A DNA stretch of 13,990 nucleotides from an uncultured Salinimicrobium sp. (GCA_946887025.1 CAMPJY010000061.1:1-13990), one strand, 5' to 3'; positions 6,541 through 13,730 are shown, numbered from the stretch's first letter. The notes: generated by a model from the letters alone, not told the origin. Numbers and translations: made by a program.

Positions 6541-7863
6541 ATGAGTACCAGAAAGAACATAGATAAATTATATCTCCGCAAATTTGAGAATGCGGAGGCT
6601 GCCCCACCGGAGGCGGCTTGGGAAAATATTCTTTCCAGGCTTCCCGAGCAGGAAAAGAAGAAAAGATTCTTCCCTTTTTGGTTCCGCTATGCCGGTGCAG
6701 CGGCCATCCTATTATTGCTGGTGTCACTTGGCTTCAATTTCTTCTCTACAGAAACCAGTGCCCCTAAGCTGAGCAATTCTGTCAGCCGTCAGGATATACA
6801 CAATACGATACGCTTATCCTCTTCCAGTTTCACCGAAACCATGTTGGAAGTTTCCATGAGCCTGCAGGATATGATCCAAAGGGAGAATTCTTCCCCGAAT
6901 AAGCCTTCCCATGAGGATGGCATAAATGAAGAGGAATCTACTTTGGCTTTTACTGAAACTTCAGCTCAGAATTCTTCCCTGGGGAAAATGGTTACAGAAA
7001 ATAGGGGAGAAGTGGTTCAGCAATCAATTATTACCGAAGCTGCTGAATCTGAACCTGCTTATAAAAATGAGATTGTCCTGGCAGGGAACGTCGAAGAAGT
7101 TTCTTCACAACCCGACGCCCGGGAAGAATTACCAGTGGATGAAATCCAGGAAGAGAATGCTCTCGCCAGGCAGCTGGCTGCTGAACTTTCTCCTTCAGAG
7201 GAAGACCCCGAAGAAGCGGCAACTGGCAGGTTGAGTATTTCCACGAGGGTAGCCCCGGTTTTTTATGAAAAGGGAGGCGAGAACGCCGTAAGTGCTACTA
7301 TGGGAGGCGCTGAGTCTTCTGGAGAAGTTTCTATTTCTTACGGAATCAGCCTTGCATACCAGGTTTCCGATAAAATAAAGATCCGCTCCGGGATCAGTAA
7401 ACTGGACCTTTCTTTCAGCAAGCCGAATGTCCCGATGGCTGCCGTCATGAATTCCGGAAACTTGTTCGATGAAAAAAAGGATCCCAGTCTTGTCTCCAGT
7501 TTTGTTACGGGGGATCTTCAGCAGGAAATGAATTTTATTGAGGTGCCCGTGGAAGTAGAATACCGACTCCTGGACAGTAAGATAGGTTTAAACCTGATTG
7601 CCGGGGGAAGCACCCTTTTCCTGAACCAGAACAATCTGAGCATGGATACCGGTGTTCGAACCACAGATCTGGGGCAGTCGGAGAGTCTGAAGAATTTGAA
7701 CTTCAGCGCCAATGTCGGACTGGGACTGGATTACCAGCTGGCACCGCAATTCCGCCTGAGCCTGGAACCCATGTTCAAATACCAGCTGGATTCCTTTAGC
7801 GAGGAAACCGGAGTACGTCCTTATTATATGGCCATCTATTCTGGACTCAGCATCTCCTTTTAA
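6541..7863 (+). CDS. Probable trans-envelope anti-sigma/sensor: cytoplasmic segment, one TM helix, C-terminal outer-membrane barrel-like domain
   Basis: A 440-residue protein with an unusual layout. Residues 1-48 are charged and presumably cytoplasmic, with PEAAWENILSRLPEQEKK resembling the short N-terminal part of Bacteroidota anti-sigma proteins. Residues 49-66 (RYAGAAAILLLLVSLGFN) are one hydrophobic helix preceded by basic residues, which predicts N-in topology. Residues 69-227 are an acidic, Ser/Glu-rich low-complexity linker. Residues 228-440 are amphipathic beta-strands of the PorT / OMP_b-brl type (SISTRVAPVFYEK, FIEVPVEVEYRLL, GLNLIAGGSTLFL, NVGLGLDYQL, PYYMAIYSGLSISF), ending in Phe as outer-membrane barrels do. 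The ATG is 2 bp after the sigma stop codon, so they form one operon. Anti-sigma function is inferred from position and layout. Alternatively the beta domain may stay in the periplasm. No zinc-finger HxxxCxxC motif is present. Confidence 0.85.
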   Translation: MSTRKNIDKLYLRKFENAEAAPPEAAWENILSRLPEQEKKKRFFPFWFRYAGAAAILLLLVSLGFNFFSTETSAPKLSNSVSRQDIHNTIRLSSSSFTETMLEVSMSLQDMIQRENSSPNKPSHEDGINEEESTLAFTETSAQNSSLGKMVTENRGEVVQQSIITEAAESEPAYKNEIVLAGNVEEVSSQPDAREELPVDEIQEENALARQLAAELSPSEEDPEEAATGRLSISTRVAPVFYEKGGENAVSATMGGAESSGEVSISYGISLAYQVSDKIKIRSGISKLDLSFSKPNVPMAAVMNSGNLFDEKKDPSLVSSFVTGDLQQEMNFIEVPVEVEYRLLDSKIGLNLIAGGSTLFLNQNNLSMDTGVRTTDLGQSESLKNLNFSANVGLGLDYQLAPQFRLSLEPMFKYQLDSFSEETGVRPYYMAIYSGLSISF

Positions 7864-7893
7864 ATGTAGGAAAACACTTTTTCTCAACTGTCA

Positions 7894-7928
7894 CCATAAT
7901 GAGAGGTCTTCATCCTTTTCCTCTATGG
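7894..7928 (+). terminator. Imperfect stem-loop after the anti-sigma/barrel gene
   Basis: CCAT (7894-7897) plus AGAGG (7902-7906) pair with CCTCT (7920-7924) plus ATGG (7925-7928), leaving a 4-nt bulge. It lies about 30 bp after the stop codon. No U-tract follows, so its role as a terminator is uncertain. Confidence 0.28.
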
Positions 7929-7950
7929 AAAGAAATTAGAAATCCTTAGC

Positions 7951-7966
7951 TGTTAAAAATTTAACA
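7951..7966. promoter_or_regulatory. Operator-like dyad TGTTAAA-AA-TTTAACA
   Basis: A perfect 7-bp inverted repeat with a 2-bp spacer, about 100 bp upstream of the TPR-barrel gene start. A weak -7-like TAACTTTT (7969-7976) begins 2 bp after it, so a protein bound here would overlap the promoter. The cognate regulator is unknown. Confidence 0.4.
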
Positions 7967-8066
7967 CTTAACTTTTCTTCTGCTATTGTGGTTTTGAAGA
8001 AGTGTCTCTATGTTTGCGCGCGAATTCCGGAATGCTGATTATCAGGCCTGGAGAATCGAGCATCTT

Positions 8067-10727
8067 ATGGGAAAAATTACTTCTACTGTTTTTACTTTTT
8101 CAGGTAAATTCAAATTCATTTTGATCATATTATCCTTCCTGAATTTTCAGGCCTTACTTGCACAAAAGGTATTGCAGGAAGGGGGGAGCCTGACAGCCCC
8201 CCTGATTCCGGATGAACAAGGCCCGGCGAGTGGATCGGCCGATCTGCACTACCGGGTGTGGGGAGGGGAGGATTATGTATTATTTTCCGTGTCCTTTTCG
8301 CAGATACGATTTAATACAGGGGCCGGCTTCATTTACAAGAACAGGAAGTACGGCAGAGAGGTGCCGGGACTGATTGAATTACTTGAGAAGACAGGGGCGG
8401 ATTATCCGAAGGTGCACTTCGACATTTATTATGGCAGTGCCAAGCAGGGCAGCTTTACCTACTCCATTTCCGCCCGGAATGACCTCAGCCTTCTGACAGG
8501 AGATTTCTACAAGTTCCAGACCTCCCCAGCCATGGCAAAGGGAGCGAACTGGAGACTGGTAGCGACCGGGTTCAGTGATTTCAATTATAAGCCGGTGACC
8601 CAGTGGATGAATTTTCAGGATCTGATCTTCAAATACGAACGGGAAAAAAAGGATAGGGAAGAGTATGAGGAGCTGGTTCAAAAGGCAGATGCCCTTTTTC
8701 GTTCCAACCAGCTGGAGGAAGCGATGAAGGCCTATTATTCTGCGGCTGCTCATCATCTAGCCGATTCGCATCCCAAAGCCCAGGCTGAAAAGATAAAGCA
8801 GCAGCTGGCACAGGAGGAAAATCGTGATCGCTTTGAGGGCATCATGCAACTCGCTGAAAAGGCGGCGCAACAGGGCGATTATGCCCAGGCCCTTTCCTAT
8901 TATAATAGTGCCTCTTCCATGGGTGTGGATAATTCTTCTGCCGAAAGACAGGCAAGGTACATGGATCAGAAAATTGAGGAAGTAAAAAGACAGCAGGAGC
9001 AGGAACTAAAGGAAAAACAACGGCTGGAGGCACAAAAGCAAGAGGAGCTACTGGCAGAACAGGAACGCCAGAAAGAAGAGGCCGAAATAGCTTTCCGAGA
9101 AAGAGAGGAAGAGATTCAGAGACAAAAGGAGGAAGAGGAAGAGCGTATCCTGGAGGACCTGGAACGCAAGGAAAGACGCAAGCTTGAAAAGGAAAGGGAA
9201 GAGATGCTGGAGGCCCAGCAGAGGGAAAGAGAACGCCAGCAACAGGAAGAGGAGGAAAGAATACAGCGGGAAGAAGAAGACCGCAGGGTTCATGATGATT
9301 CAAGAATAGGGGAAATGGAAAACCAGATGGCCTATAACCCCCTGTTGTACCTTAAAAATTTAAGGGAAGCCGAGAAGTTTTTTGAAAAGGCCCTAAGTGT
9401 CAATCCCTATGAGGCGCTGGAAATTAAACAGGAGTGGTGGGATTCTAATCCGTACATGGAGGAGTTCCGCGACGATCTTAATGAGCCACGTCGACAGGAG
9501 GCCTGGGAGGAACATCAGAACCTGTTGTATCAGCAGGAGGGGGATCTGGATGCTGCCAAATACTTTTTTATCGAAGCCATTCAATATACCGACTACAACA
9601 GTGCTCAGCACGAATATCTGCTTAAAAAGGTAGATATGATCAACGAAATGATTGATCTACAAAAGTCAGAGATCCGAATGAGCAGGGATTTCGAGGTGGC
9701 CCGGCAACAGGATGTGGAAACGGCCCGAGCATATAAAATTGTGAATCGGATGCGGGATAATCACGACCGCGCTGCCATTTCCTATCATGTACTCACCCAG
9801 GACTATTTGTATCCAAATCTGAACAGTACTGTAGAGAATTCAGCCAATGCGATACAGCGGCAGTATGATTTCGAAAACAGGCTCAATCAGGCAGACCAGC
9901 AACTGAGTATGGACAACGCTGTTACCGGATACACCACCAATATTGCTATGAGTGCCATGTTTGATGAATCCAAGAGTACCGAATTATACGCCAACAATAC
10001 CATGGGGCTCAACTTTTTCACCTTTACCGGTTTTGCCAGCATTCCCGTGGTCGCCAACGATGTGCCTTCAGAAGGGAAAATTCCCGAGACTTTTGCAGAA
10101 ACAGTAATGGTCATGCCTTTTGTAGCAGGATTCGACTGGTGGATAAATCGCGGTAAATTCTGGGATGTTGCCATAACGGGGGATGGAATGGTAGGGGTCC
10201 TGCCAATGCTGGGTTATAGCAATTCCCTGTTCTCCTTTGGAGGGAATTTTAAGCTGAATCTGGGAATAAAAGCCGTGAAACTGACGGTAGAAGCCGATTA
10301 TCACACCCGTTCAGCCAGCTATAAATATGATCAGGACGTGGCAGCCTCAGCAACGGCCGATGAATATGGATATTACCTTCCTCCCACAGAACGTATTCTG
10401 ACAGGAGATTTCAACTATTCGACTATAAAAGTAGGGGGAGGACTGCATATAAATATTTCCGATGAATGGAATGATGGGTATCTTCGAATGCTGGTCTATG
10501 CGGAAAAACCTTCCTTTTACCAGAACTACGATATGAAGAAACCGGTTTTATCAACTGGTGTTCAGGCCGTTTTCCCGGGGGGTATTACCGTCTCAGCACT
10601 TTATTCCAAGAACTATCCGGTGGCCGGAAAGGCAGAACATCTCATGTACACTTATACCGATCGGGATCTGGTGATGGTAAATGTTGGAAAAACCTGGACT
10701 ATAGGAACTACCAGAAAAAAGTCCTGA
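8067..10727 (+). CDS. Large secreted TPR / charged-helix / C-terminal barrel-like protein, function unknown
   Basis: An 886-residue protein of no family I can name. I start at ATG 8067, because MGKITSTVFTFSGKFKFILI followed by ILSFLNFQALLAQ is a good signal peptide; the frame opens at 8010, but that adds a charged 19-residue extension. Layout from this start: a beta-rich domain (about 60-175), two TPR-like helical hairpins (about 196-290), then an extremely charged helix of about 115 residues made nearly only of E, K, R, Q, L and A (about 296-409). More TPR-like repeats follow (about 428-520, with EAEKFFEKALSVNPYEA and GDLDAAKYFFIEAIQYT), then a helical stretch to about 610. A C-terminal region (about 615-886) of alternating aromatic strands resembles an outer-membrane barrel. 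The charged stretch could be a coiled coil or a single alpha-helix. A lipoprotein gene follows after 39 bp. Confidence 0.85.
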   Translation: MGKITSTVFTFSGKFKFILIILSFLNFQALLAQKVLQEGGSLTAPLIPDEQGPASGSADLHYRVWGGEDYVLFSVSFSQIRFNTGAGFIYKNRKYGREVPGLIELLEKTGADYPKVHFDIYYGSAKQGSFTYSISARNDLSLLTGDFYKFQTSPAMAKGANWRLVATGFSDFNYKPVTQWMNFQDLIFKYEREKKDREEYEELVQKADALFRSNQLEEAMKAYYSAAAHHLADSHPKAQAEKIKQQLAQEENRDRFEGIMQLAEKAAQQGDYAQALSYYNSASSMGVDNSSAERQARYMDQKIEEVKRQQEQELKEKQRLEAQKQEELLAEQERQKEEAEIAFREREEEIQRQKEEEEERILEDLERKERRKLEKEREEMLEAQQRERERQQQEEEERIQREEEDRRVHDDSRIGEMENQMAYNPLLYLKNLREAEKFFEKALSVNPYEALEIKQEWWDSNPYMEEFRDDLNEPRRQEAWEEHQNLLYQQEGDLDAAKYFFIEAIQYTDYNSAQHEYLLKKVDMINEMIDLQKSEIRMSRDFEVARQQDVETARAYKIVNRMRDNHDRAAISYHVLTQDYLYPNLNSTVENSANAIQRQYDFENRLNQADQQLSMDNAVTGYTTNIAMSAMFDESKSTELYANNTMGLNFFTFTGFASIPVVANDVPSEGKIPETFAETVMVMPFVAGFDWWINRGKFWDVAITGDGMVGVLPMLGYSNSLFSFGGNFKLNLGIKAVKLTVEADYHTRSASYKYDQDVAASATADEYGYYLPPTERILTGDFNYSTIKVGGGLHINISDEWNDGYLRMLVYAEKPSFYQNYDMKKPVLSTGVQAVFPGGITVSALYSKNYPVAGKAEHLMYTYTDRDLVMVNVGKTWTIGTTRKKS

Positions 10728-10766
10728 TTCATAAAATTTAAAGTACGATACTAAAAATCTACCCGA

Positions 10767-11171
10767 ATGAAATCAATTAAAACCCTGCTGTTGCTACTCT
10801 CCATACTGTTGTTCTCCGGCTGCAATGAGGAATCCTATATTGAATCAGTAGGTTATGCCCTGGAAGAGGGTGACGAAACGGAAGTGGGCTATTTTCTCTT
10901 TTATTCCCAGAACGTAGTCAGCCAATGTGGCCCTGTGATAATTTATCTGGATGATAAGGAGGTTGGCAGGCTAACCAAAGACTATAATTCCGGAGGCGTT
11001 GACTGTTTGACGGAACCCGAAGAAGGAAGGCTGATAAAAATAGTCACAAGCCTGGCTTCCCACAGTGTCCGGGTGGAATATCCGGGCTGTGAGGTGGAGG
11101 CCACAGCTACCTATAATCTGAGTGGGAAAGGGAACTGCGTGGGTTATAATCTGACCTACCCTATCAACTAG
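10767..11171 (+). CDS. Small cysteine-rich lipoprotein
   Basis: A 134-residue predicted lipoprotein, family unknown. The lipobox LFSGC places the lipidated cysteine at residue 19. Four other cysteines lie in the mature part (in SQCGP, VDCLT, PGCEV and GNCVG), enough for two disulfides, and the strand pattern suggests a small beta-sandwich. It follows the TPR-barrel gene by 39 bp on the same strand with no clear promoter between, so it is probably co-transcribed and may be an accessory of that protein. Sequence similarity to the lipoprotein at 5516-5980 is not evident beyond the lipobox and general acidity. Confidence 0.82.
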   Translation: MKSIKTLLLLLSILLFSGCNEESYIESVGYALEEGDETEVGYFLFYSQNVVSQCGPVIIYLDDKEVGRLTKDYNSGGVDCLTEPEEGRLIKIVTSLASHSVRVEYPGCEVEATATYNLSGKGNCVGYNLTYPIN

Positions 11172-11288
11172 AAAGGCGTTTTTATCTGAATACTTTCCTG
11201 TTCCGGTCCAGCTGAGGGTATTTCTTCTCGGGCCTTATTTTCCCAACGGATTTCTTCCACTGAAAATAGTAATAGTCAATAGTCTCAT

Positions 11289-11296
11289 TATCTTTG
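11289..11296 (+). promoter_or_regulatory. -7 promoter element for the tryptophan dioxygenase gene
   Basis: TATCTTTG matches TAnnTTTG exactly, 20 bp before the ATG at 11316, implying a 5' untranslated leader of about 12-15 nt. No TTG -33 element is seen at the expected spacing. Confidence 0.5.
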
Positions 11297-11315
11297 GAAT
11301 CTAATAAAGATTCTA

Positions 11316-12224
11316 ATGAGCTTATCTGAAGACATACACAAAAGCATCCACGAGAAATACGAGCAACTGGGGGAAAATCCGGAGACCTATCTAAAGGGTC
11401 TGCTGCATGCCAGGCCAATCACCTACTGGGATTATATTCAGGTGGACACGCTGCTCTCCCTTCAGAACCCAAGGACAGATTTTAAGGATGAGGAAATTTT
11501 TATCATGTATCACCAGATGGTGGAGCTCATGCTCAAACTGGTGCTACACGAGGTAAAGCAGATCACCGAGGAAGCAAGCCCTTCAGAGGAGTTCCTGCTC
11601 GAGAAAATAAACCGGATCAACCGCTATACCGGAATGCTGATCACTTCTTATGATGTGATGACAGTAGGGATGAATTACGATGATTACAATGCTTTCCGGA
11701 CCACCCTTGCACCCGCAAGCGGCTTTCAAAGTGCGCAGTTCAGGCTGATTGAGATCTACTGCACCCGGCTTGAAAACCTTATCAACGCCGAGGGGAAAAA
11801 GCGGCTTCCAGCAAATCCTTCCCGGGAGGATTACTTCGAACACATGTACTGGAAGGATGCCGGGCATAATCGAGCCACCGGGAAAAAGACCCTGACCTTA
11901 AGACTTTTTGAAGAAAAGTATCTGGACGAATTCATACTGACTGCAGGGAAGGTTTCAGGAAATACTTTTGAAGATAAAGTGCTGCAGCTGGAAAATCCTT
12001 CAGAAACCCTGCTTCAGAAAGTAAAGGAATTCGACAGGATCTATAACGTGGACTGGCCGATGATGCACCTGAAGACTGCCCAGCACTACCTTGACAAGAA
12101 AGGGGAAAACAAGGCAGCTACGGGAGGATCGGAATGGAAGAAATACCTGCACCCCAAATTCCAGCAACGAAAGTTCTTCCCCACCTTATGGAGCGAGGAA
12201 GAAATCCAGTCCTGGGGCTCCTGA
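11316..12224 (+). CDS. kynA: Tryptophan 2,3-dioxygenase
   Basis: A 302-residue cytoplasmic haem enzyme that would oxidise L-tryptophan to N-formylkynurenine, the first step of the kynurenine route. Landmarks: TYWDYIQVDTLLSLQNP (36-52), FIMYHQMVELMLK (62-74) with the distal-pocket His66, and FRTTLAPASGFQSAQFRLIE (127-146) holding the substrate-carboxylate Arg128 and Ser135. The haem-ligating His251 is in WPMMHLKTAQ, and TGGSEW (269-274) is the usual C-terminal glycine motif. The spacing between the two histidines (185) equals that of the characterised Xanthomonas enzyme (His55/His240), as I recall it, so the active site looks intact. Its own promoter element lies just upstream. No other kynurenine-pathway gene is in the window, so it appears to be a stand-alone unit. 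Confidence 0.95.
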   Translation: MSLSEDIHKSIHEKYEQLGENPETYLKGLLHARPITYWDYIQVDTLLSLQNPRTDFKDEEIFIMYHQMVELMLKLVLHEVKQITEEASPSEEFLLEKINRINRYTGMLITSYDVMTVGMNYDDYNAFRTTLAPASGFQSAQFRLIEIYCTRLENLINAEGKKRLPANPSREDYFEHMYWKDAGHNRATGKKTLTLRLFEEKYLDEFILTAGKVSGNTFEDKVLQLENPSETLLQKVKEFDRIYNVDWPMMHLKTAQHYLDKKGENKAATGGSEWKKYLHPKFQQRKFFPTLWSEEEIQSWGS

Positions 12225-12280
12225 TCATGTTTATTGGGTCCTAATGGCTCCGGGAATGGGCCGGGACAGGTATGCTTCAG

Positions 12281-12353
12281 AACCAACTTAAAACCATGTC
12301 AGAACCATATCACAACCATATCACAACCATTAAATAATGGTTGTGATATGGTT
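12281..12353. repeat. 11-bp phased AACCA repeat ending in a perfect 19-bp-arm inverted repeat
   Basis: AACCA recurs at 12281, 12292, 12303, 12314 and 12325, exactly every 11 bp. Units 3 and 4 are identical (AACCATATCAC) and units 1 and 2 are degenerate. The last one and two-thirds units, AACCATATCACAACCATTA (12314-12332), are followed after AA by their exact reverse complement (12335-12353), so ATGGTT also occurs twice with 11-bp spacing on the other side. It could be a strong bidirectional stem-loop at the 3' end of kynA, or a multimeric operator for the lipoprotein gene at 12440. No U-tract follows immediately. Confidence 0.8.
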
Positions 12354-12417
12354 CAAATCTGTTAGTGTTATGATTTTAACCAAGAGTTGCCTCGGACCTG
12401 TTCCGGGCAAAATACCT

Positions 12418-12425
12418 TATCTTTA
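12418..12425 (+). promoter_or_regulatory. Candidate -7 element for the 12440 lipoprotein gene
   Basis: TATCTTTA differs from TAnnTTTG only at the last base and lies 14 bp before the ATG, so the leader would be very short. It is 64 bp downstream of the phased repeat, so a factor bound to that repeat could act on it. Confidence 0.33.
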
Positions 12426-12439
12426 GGAAAAAGAATCTT

Positions 12440-13078
12440 ATGAAGAGTGCATATCTGTTATACCTGCTGCCAGGTTTTCTGATGCTATCCTGTAATGACG
12501 GGAAGCAAAATGGGGAAAACAGCCAGAATTCCGAACCTGTGGAGCAGACAAGGGAGTTGGAGGAGGTATCAATCGATAATGAAAATTTTCTGATAGAAAA
12601 TAAAGCCGCTGGGGATTTTCAACTTGCCGATCCCATTCCCACTTCGCCTGAAAATTATAGCATTTCGAAAACCCAACAAACCCGTACCACGGAGGAGGGA
12701 CCAACGGAGGAAATCGTCTATGTGGTCCGTCAGGGGGATGAGGTGCTCCTGGAGCTGCTTCCATCAATTGAACCGGCTACCGGGGAGCCCTCGGGAAAAA
12801 TTGGGGAAATGCGGCTGATTTCTGATAAATTCACGACTGCAGAGGGAATAGGAATAGGTTCCAGTCTCGAAGAATTCATAAACGCCTATCCTAATTATAA
12901 ATTGTGGTACACCTATGTGAGCAACAGGTATGTCTTGGAAGCTGAGGCTTTAAAGGCACAATTCCTGCTGGGGGAAGAGGATTTTACCGGAGAAGTGGAG
13001 GTTTCCGGGGTGATGACTCCCCTGGAAAAGGAGGATTTTCGACAAGGCGCTGAAATAAAGGGAATCCGCATCTATTAA
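12440..13078 (+). CDS. Lipoprotein of unknown function
   Basis: A 212-residue predicted lipoprotein. MKSAYLLYLLPGFLMLSC gives a lipobox ending at Cys18, followed by a disordered, Glu/Asn/Gln-rich tether (about 19-50). The folded part (about 80-212) contains a well-patterned segment: GKIGEMRLISDKFTTAEGIG, then GSSLEEFINAYPNYKLWYTY, then VLEAEALKAQFLLGEEDF. It reads like a conserved Bacteroidota domain, but I cannot name it and assign no activity. It stands alone on the plus strand and converges with the nosL-like gene. A stem-loop directly after its stop codon probably terminates both. The start is the only ATG that yields the lipobox. Confidence 0.83.
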   Translation: MKSAYLLYLLPGFLMLSCNDGKQNGENSQNSEPVEQTRELEEVSIDNENFLIENKAAGDFQLADPIPTSPENYSISKTQQTRTTEEGPTEEIVYVVRQGDEVLLELLPSIEPATGEPSGKIGEMRLISDKFTTAEGIGIGSSLEEFINAYPNYKLWYTYVSNRYVLEAEALKAQFLLGEEDFTGEVEVSGVMTPLEKEDFRQGAEIKGIRIY

Positions 13079-13080
13079 AA

Positions 13081-13118
13081 GAAAAGGAGACACCCTGGAA
13101 GAGTGCCTCCATATTTTC
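13081..13118. terminator. Bidirectional terminator-like hairpin between convergent genes
   Basis: GGAG-A-CAC (13086-13093) pairs with GTG-C-CTCC (13103-13110) around a 9-nt loop, 7 bp with one mismatch. It is flanked by GAAAA on the left and ATATTTTC on the right, so either strand yields a stem followed by a short U-run. It starts 3 bp after the lipoprotein stop codon. Confidence 0.55.
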
Positions 13119-13122
13119 AAAA

Positions 13123-13134
13123 CTGGAATTCCAG
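13123..13134. repeat. Perfect palindrome CTGGAATTCCAG after the nosL-like gene
   Basis: A 12-bp perfect palindrome lies 4 bp beyond the nosL-like stop codon (minus strand), between it and the shared terminator hairpin. It resembles the dyad at 13805-13822, which follows the other minus-strand gene (shared core CTGGA-R-TTCCAG). Confidence 0.5.
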
Positions 13135-13138
13135 CTGT

Positions 13139-13615
13139 TTATCCTCTGTTAAGCGGCAGATTGCCGTCCTCTGAGGAGGCGCTCTGCGAGAAGTAGGCGG
13201 AAGAATTCTGCGTTTGCGCCTGAAGTTCTTTCCAGCAAAGGGTGTTGGCCCTGTTATGTCGAAGCGCAGTTAATCTGGCAGTCTCTTCGGAGACGTCGCC
13301 AATTTTGTAGTGAGAATTCAGGGCGTCAAGCATAAAGCCGGGATGCTGATAATCTGCAACTTTTATTATAGACATTTCCTTTTCTTCCTGGCTCAGATGC
13401 TGCATCAGACATTCGATGGAGTCATAATTGAATTGCTCTCCCGTTGTACTTACTGCAAGGGCAGCGATGGCGGGATTGTCAATGGGTTTGGTACAGACAC
13501 TGCACGAGTCATGACCAAAAGCGATGGGTTGCTGCTCGCTCTTGCAGGAAGCGATCAGGAATGGTAGAAACACGAGTGGTAATAGCCTGCTGTTACTGAT
13601 TTTCATTGATTTCAT
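13139..13615 (-). CDS. nosL: NosL-like copper-binding lipoprotein
   Basis: A 158-residue lipoprotein of the NosL family. NosL delivers Cu(I) for the copper sites of nitrous oxide reductase, on the outer face of the inner membrane or in the periplasm. The lipobox LIASC puts the lipidated cysteine at residue 24. The family signature follows: PIAFGHDSCSVCTKPI (30-45) with Cys38 and Cys41, FNYDSIECLMQHL (62-74), VADYQHPGFMLDA (86-98), and CWKEL near the end. Two positions usually occupied by Met differ: C-x-x-C-x-M reads CSVCTK, and the SPMG segment reads SEET. I start at ATG 13615; 13606 is almost as good, and a frame extension to 13660 adds a polar stretch ahead of the signal peptide. No nosZ or nosDFY is in the window, so the role in N2O reduction is inferred from family and promoter. 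Confidence 0.8.
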   Translation of the reverse strand: MKSMKISNSRLLPLVFLPFLIASCKSEQQPIAFGHDSCSVCTKPIDNPAIAALAVSTTGEQFNYDSIECLMQHLSQEEKEMSIIKVADYQHPGFMLDALNSHYKIGDVSEETARLTALRHNRANTLCWKELQAQTQNSSAYFSQSASSEDGNLPLNRG

Positions 13616-13685
13616 ATCCTTGGAATTTTTTTCCGATTGAATCCAGTTGATAATTAGCAATTATTGATTTTTCAATTTGACGATG

Positions 13686-13693
13686 CAAAGGTA
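13686..13693 (-). promoter_or_regulatory. -7 promoter element of the nosL-like gene
   Basis: TACCTTTG on the minus strand matches TAnnTTTG exactly, about 70 bp before the ATG at 13615. Transcription should begin near 13682. No -33 TTG is present; an FNR/CRP-type dyad takes its place, centred near -41. Confidence 0.6.
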
Positions 13694-13714
13694 CCTGAAA
13701 ATTAGATATCTGGG

Positions 13715-13730
13715 TATGATTTTAATCATA
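13715..13730 (-). promoter_or_regulatory. FNR/CRP-type operator upstream of the nosL-like gene
   Basis: TATGATT-TT-AATCATA contains TGAT-N4-ATCA (13717-13728), the core of the FNR/CRP-family site TTGAT-N4-ATCAA. Its centre (13722.5) is about 41 bp upstream of the inferred transcription start, the classic class II activator position. An outer inverted repeat, TACCTGAAAAT (13692-13702) against ATTTTAGGTA (13730-13739), surrounds it. Confidence 0.6.

Noticed and set aside
8010..8066. An upstream ATG giving the TPR-barrel protein a 19-residue extension.
   Set aside because: The extension is charged and would bury the signal peptide; ATG 8067 gives a normal signal sequence.
8842..9303. A 153-codon minus-strand frame rich in Pro, Phe and Leu, with another at 9048-9293.
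   Set aside because: These are the reverse-strand image of the Glu/Lys/Arg-rich helix codons; low-complexity shadows.
5516..11171. The two lipoproteins as paralogues.
   Set aside because: Comparing 5516-5980 with 10767-11171 by eye, only the lipobox and acidity are shared; cysteine number and spacing differ.
12281..12353. The phased repeats as a CRISPR array.
   Set aside because: The units are contiguous 11-bp repeats without unique spacers, and no cas gene is nearby.
13139..13330. A frameshift in the C-terminal third of the nosL-like gene.
   Set aside because: I translated the other two minus-strand frames. Both hit stops or give unlikely sequence, and the current frame retains LTAL and CWKEL patterns that fit the family, so divergence is the simpler view.
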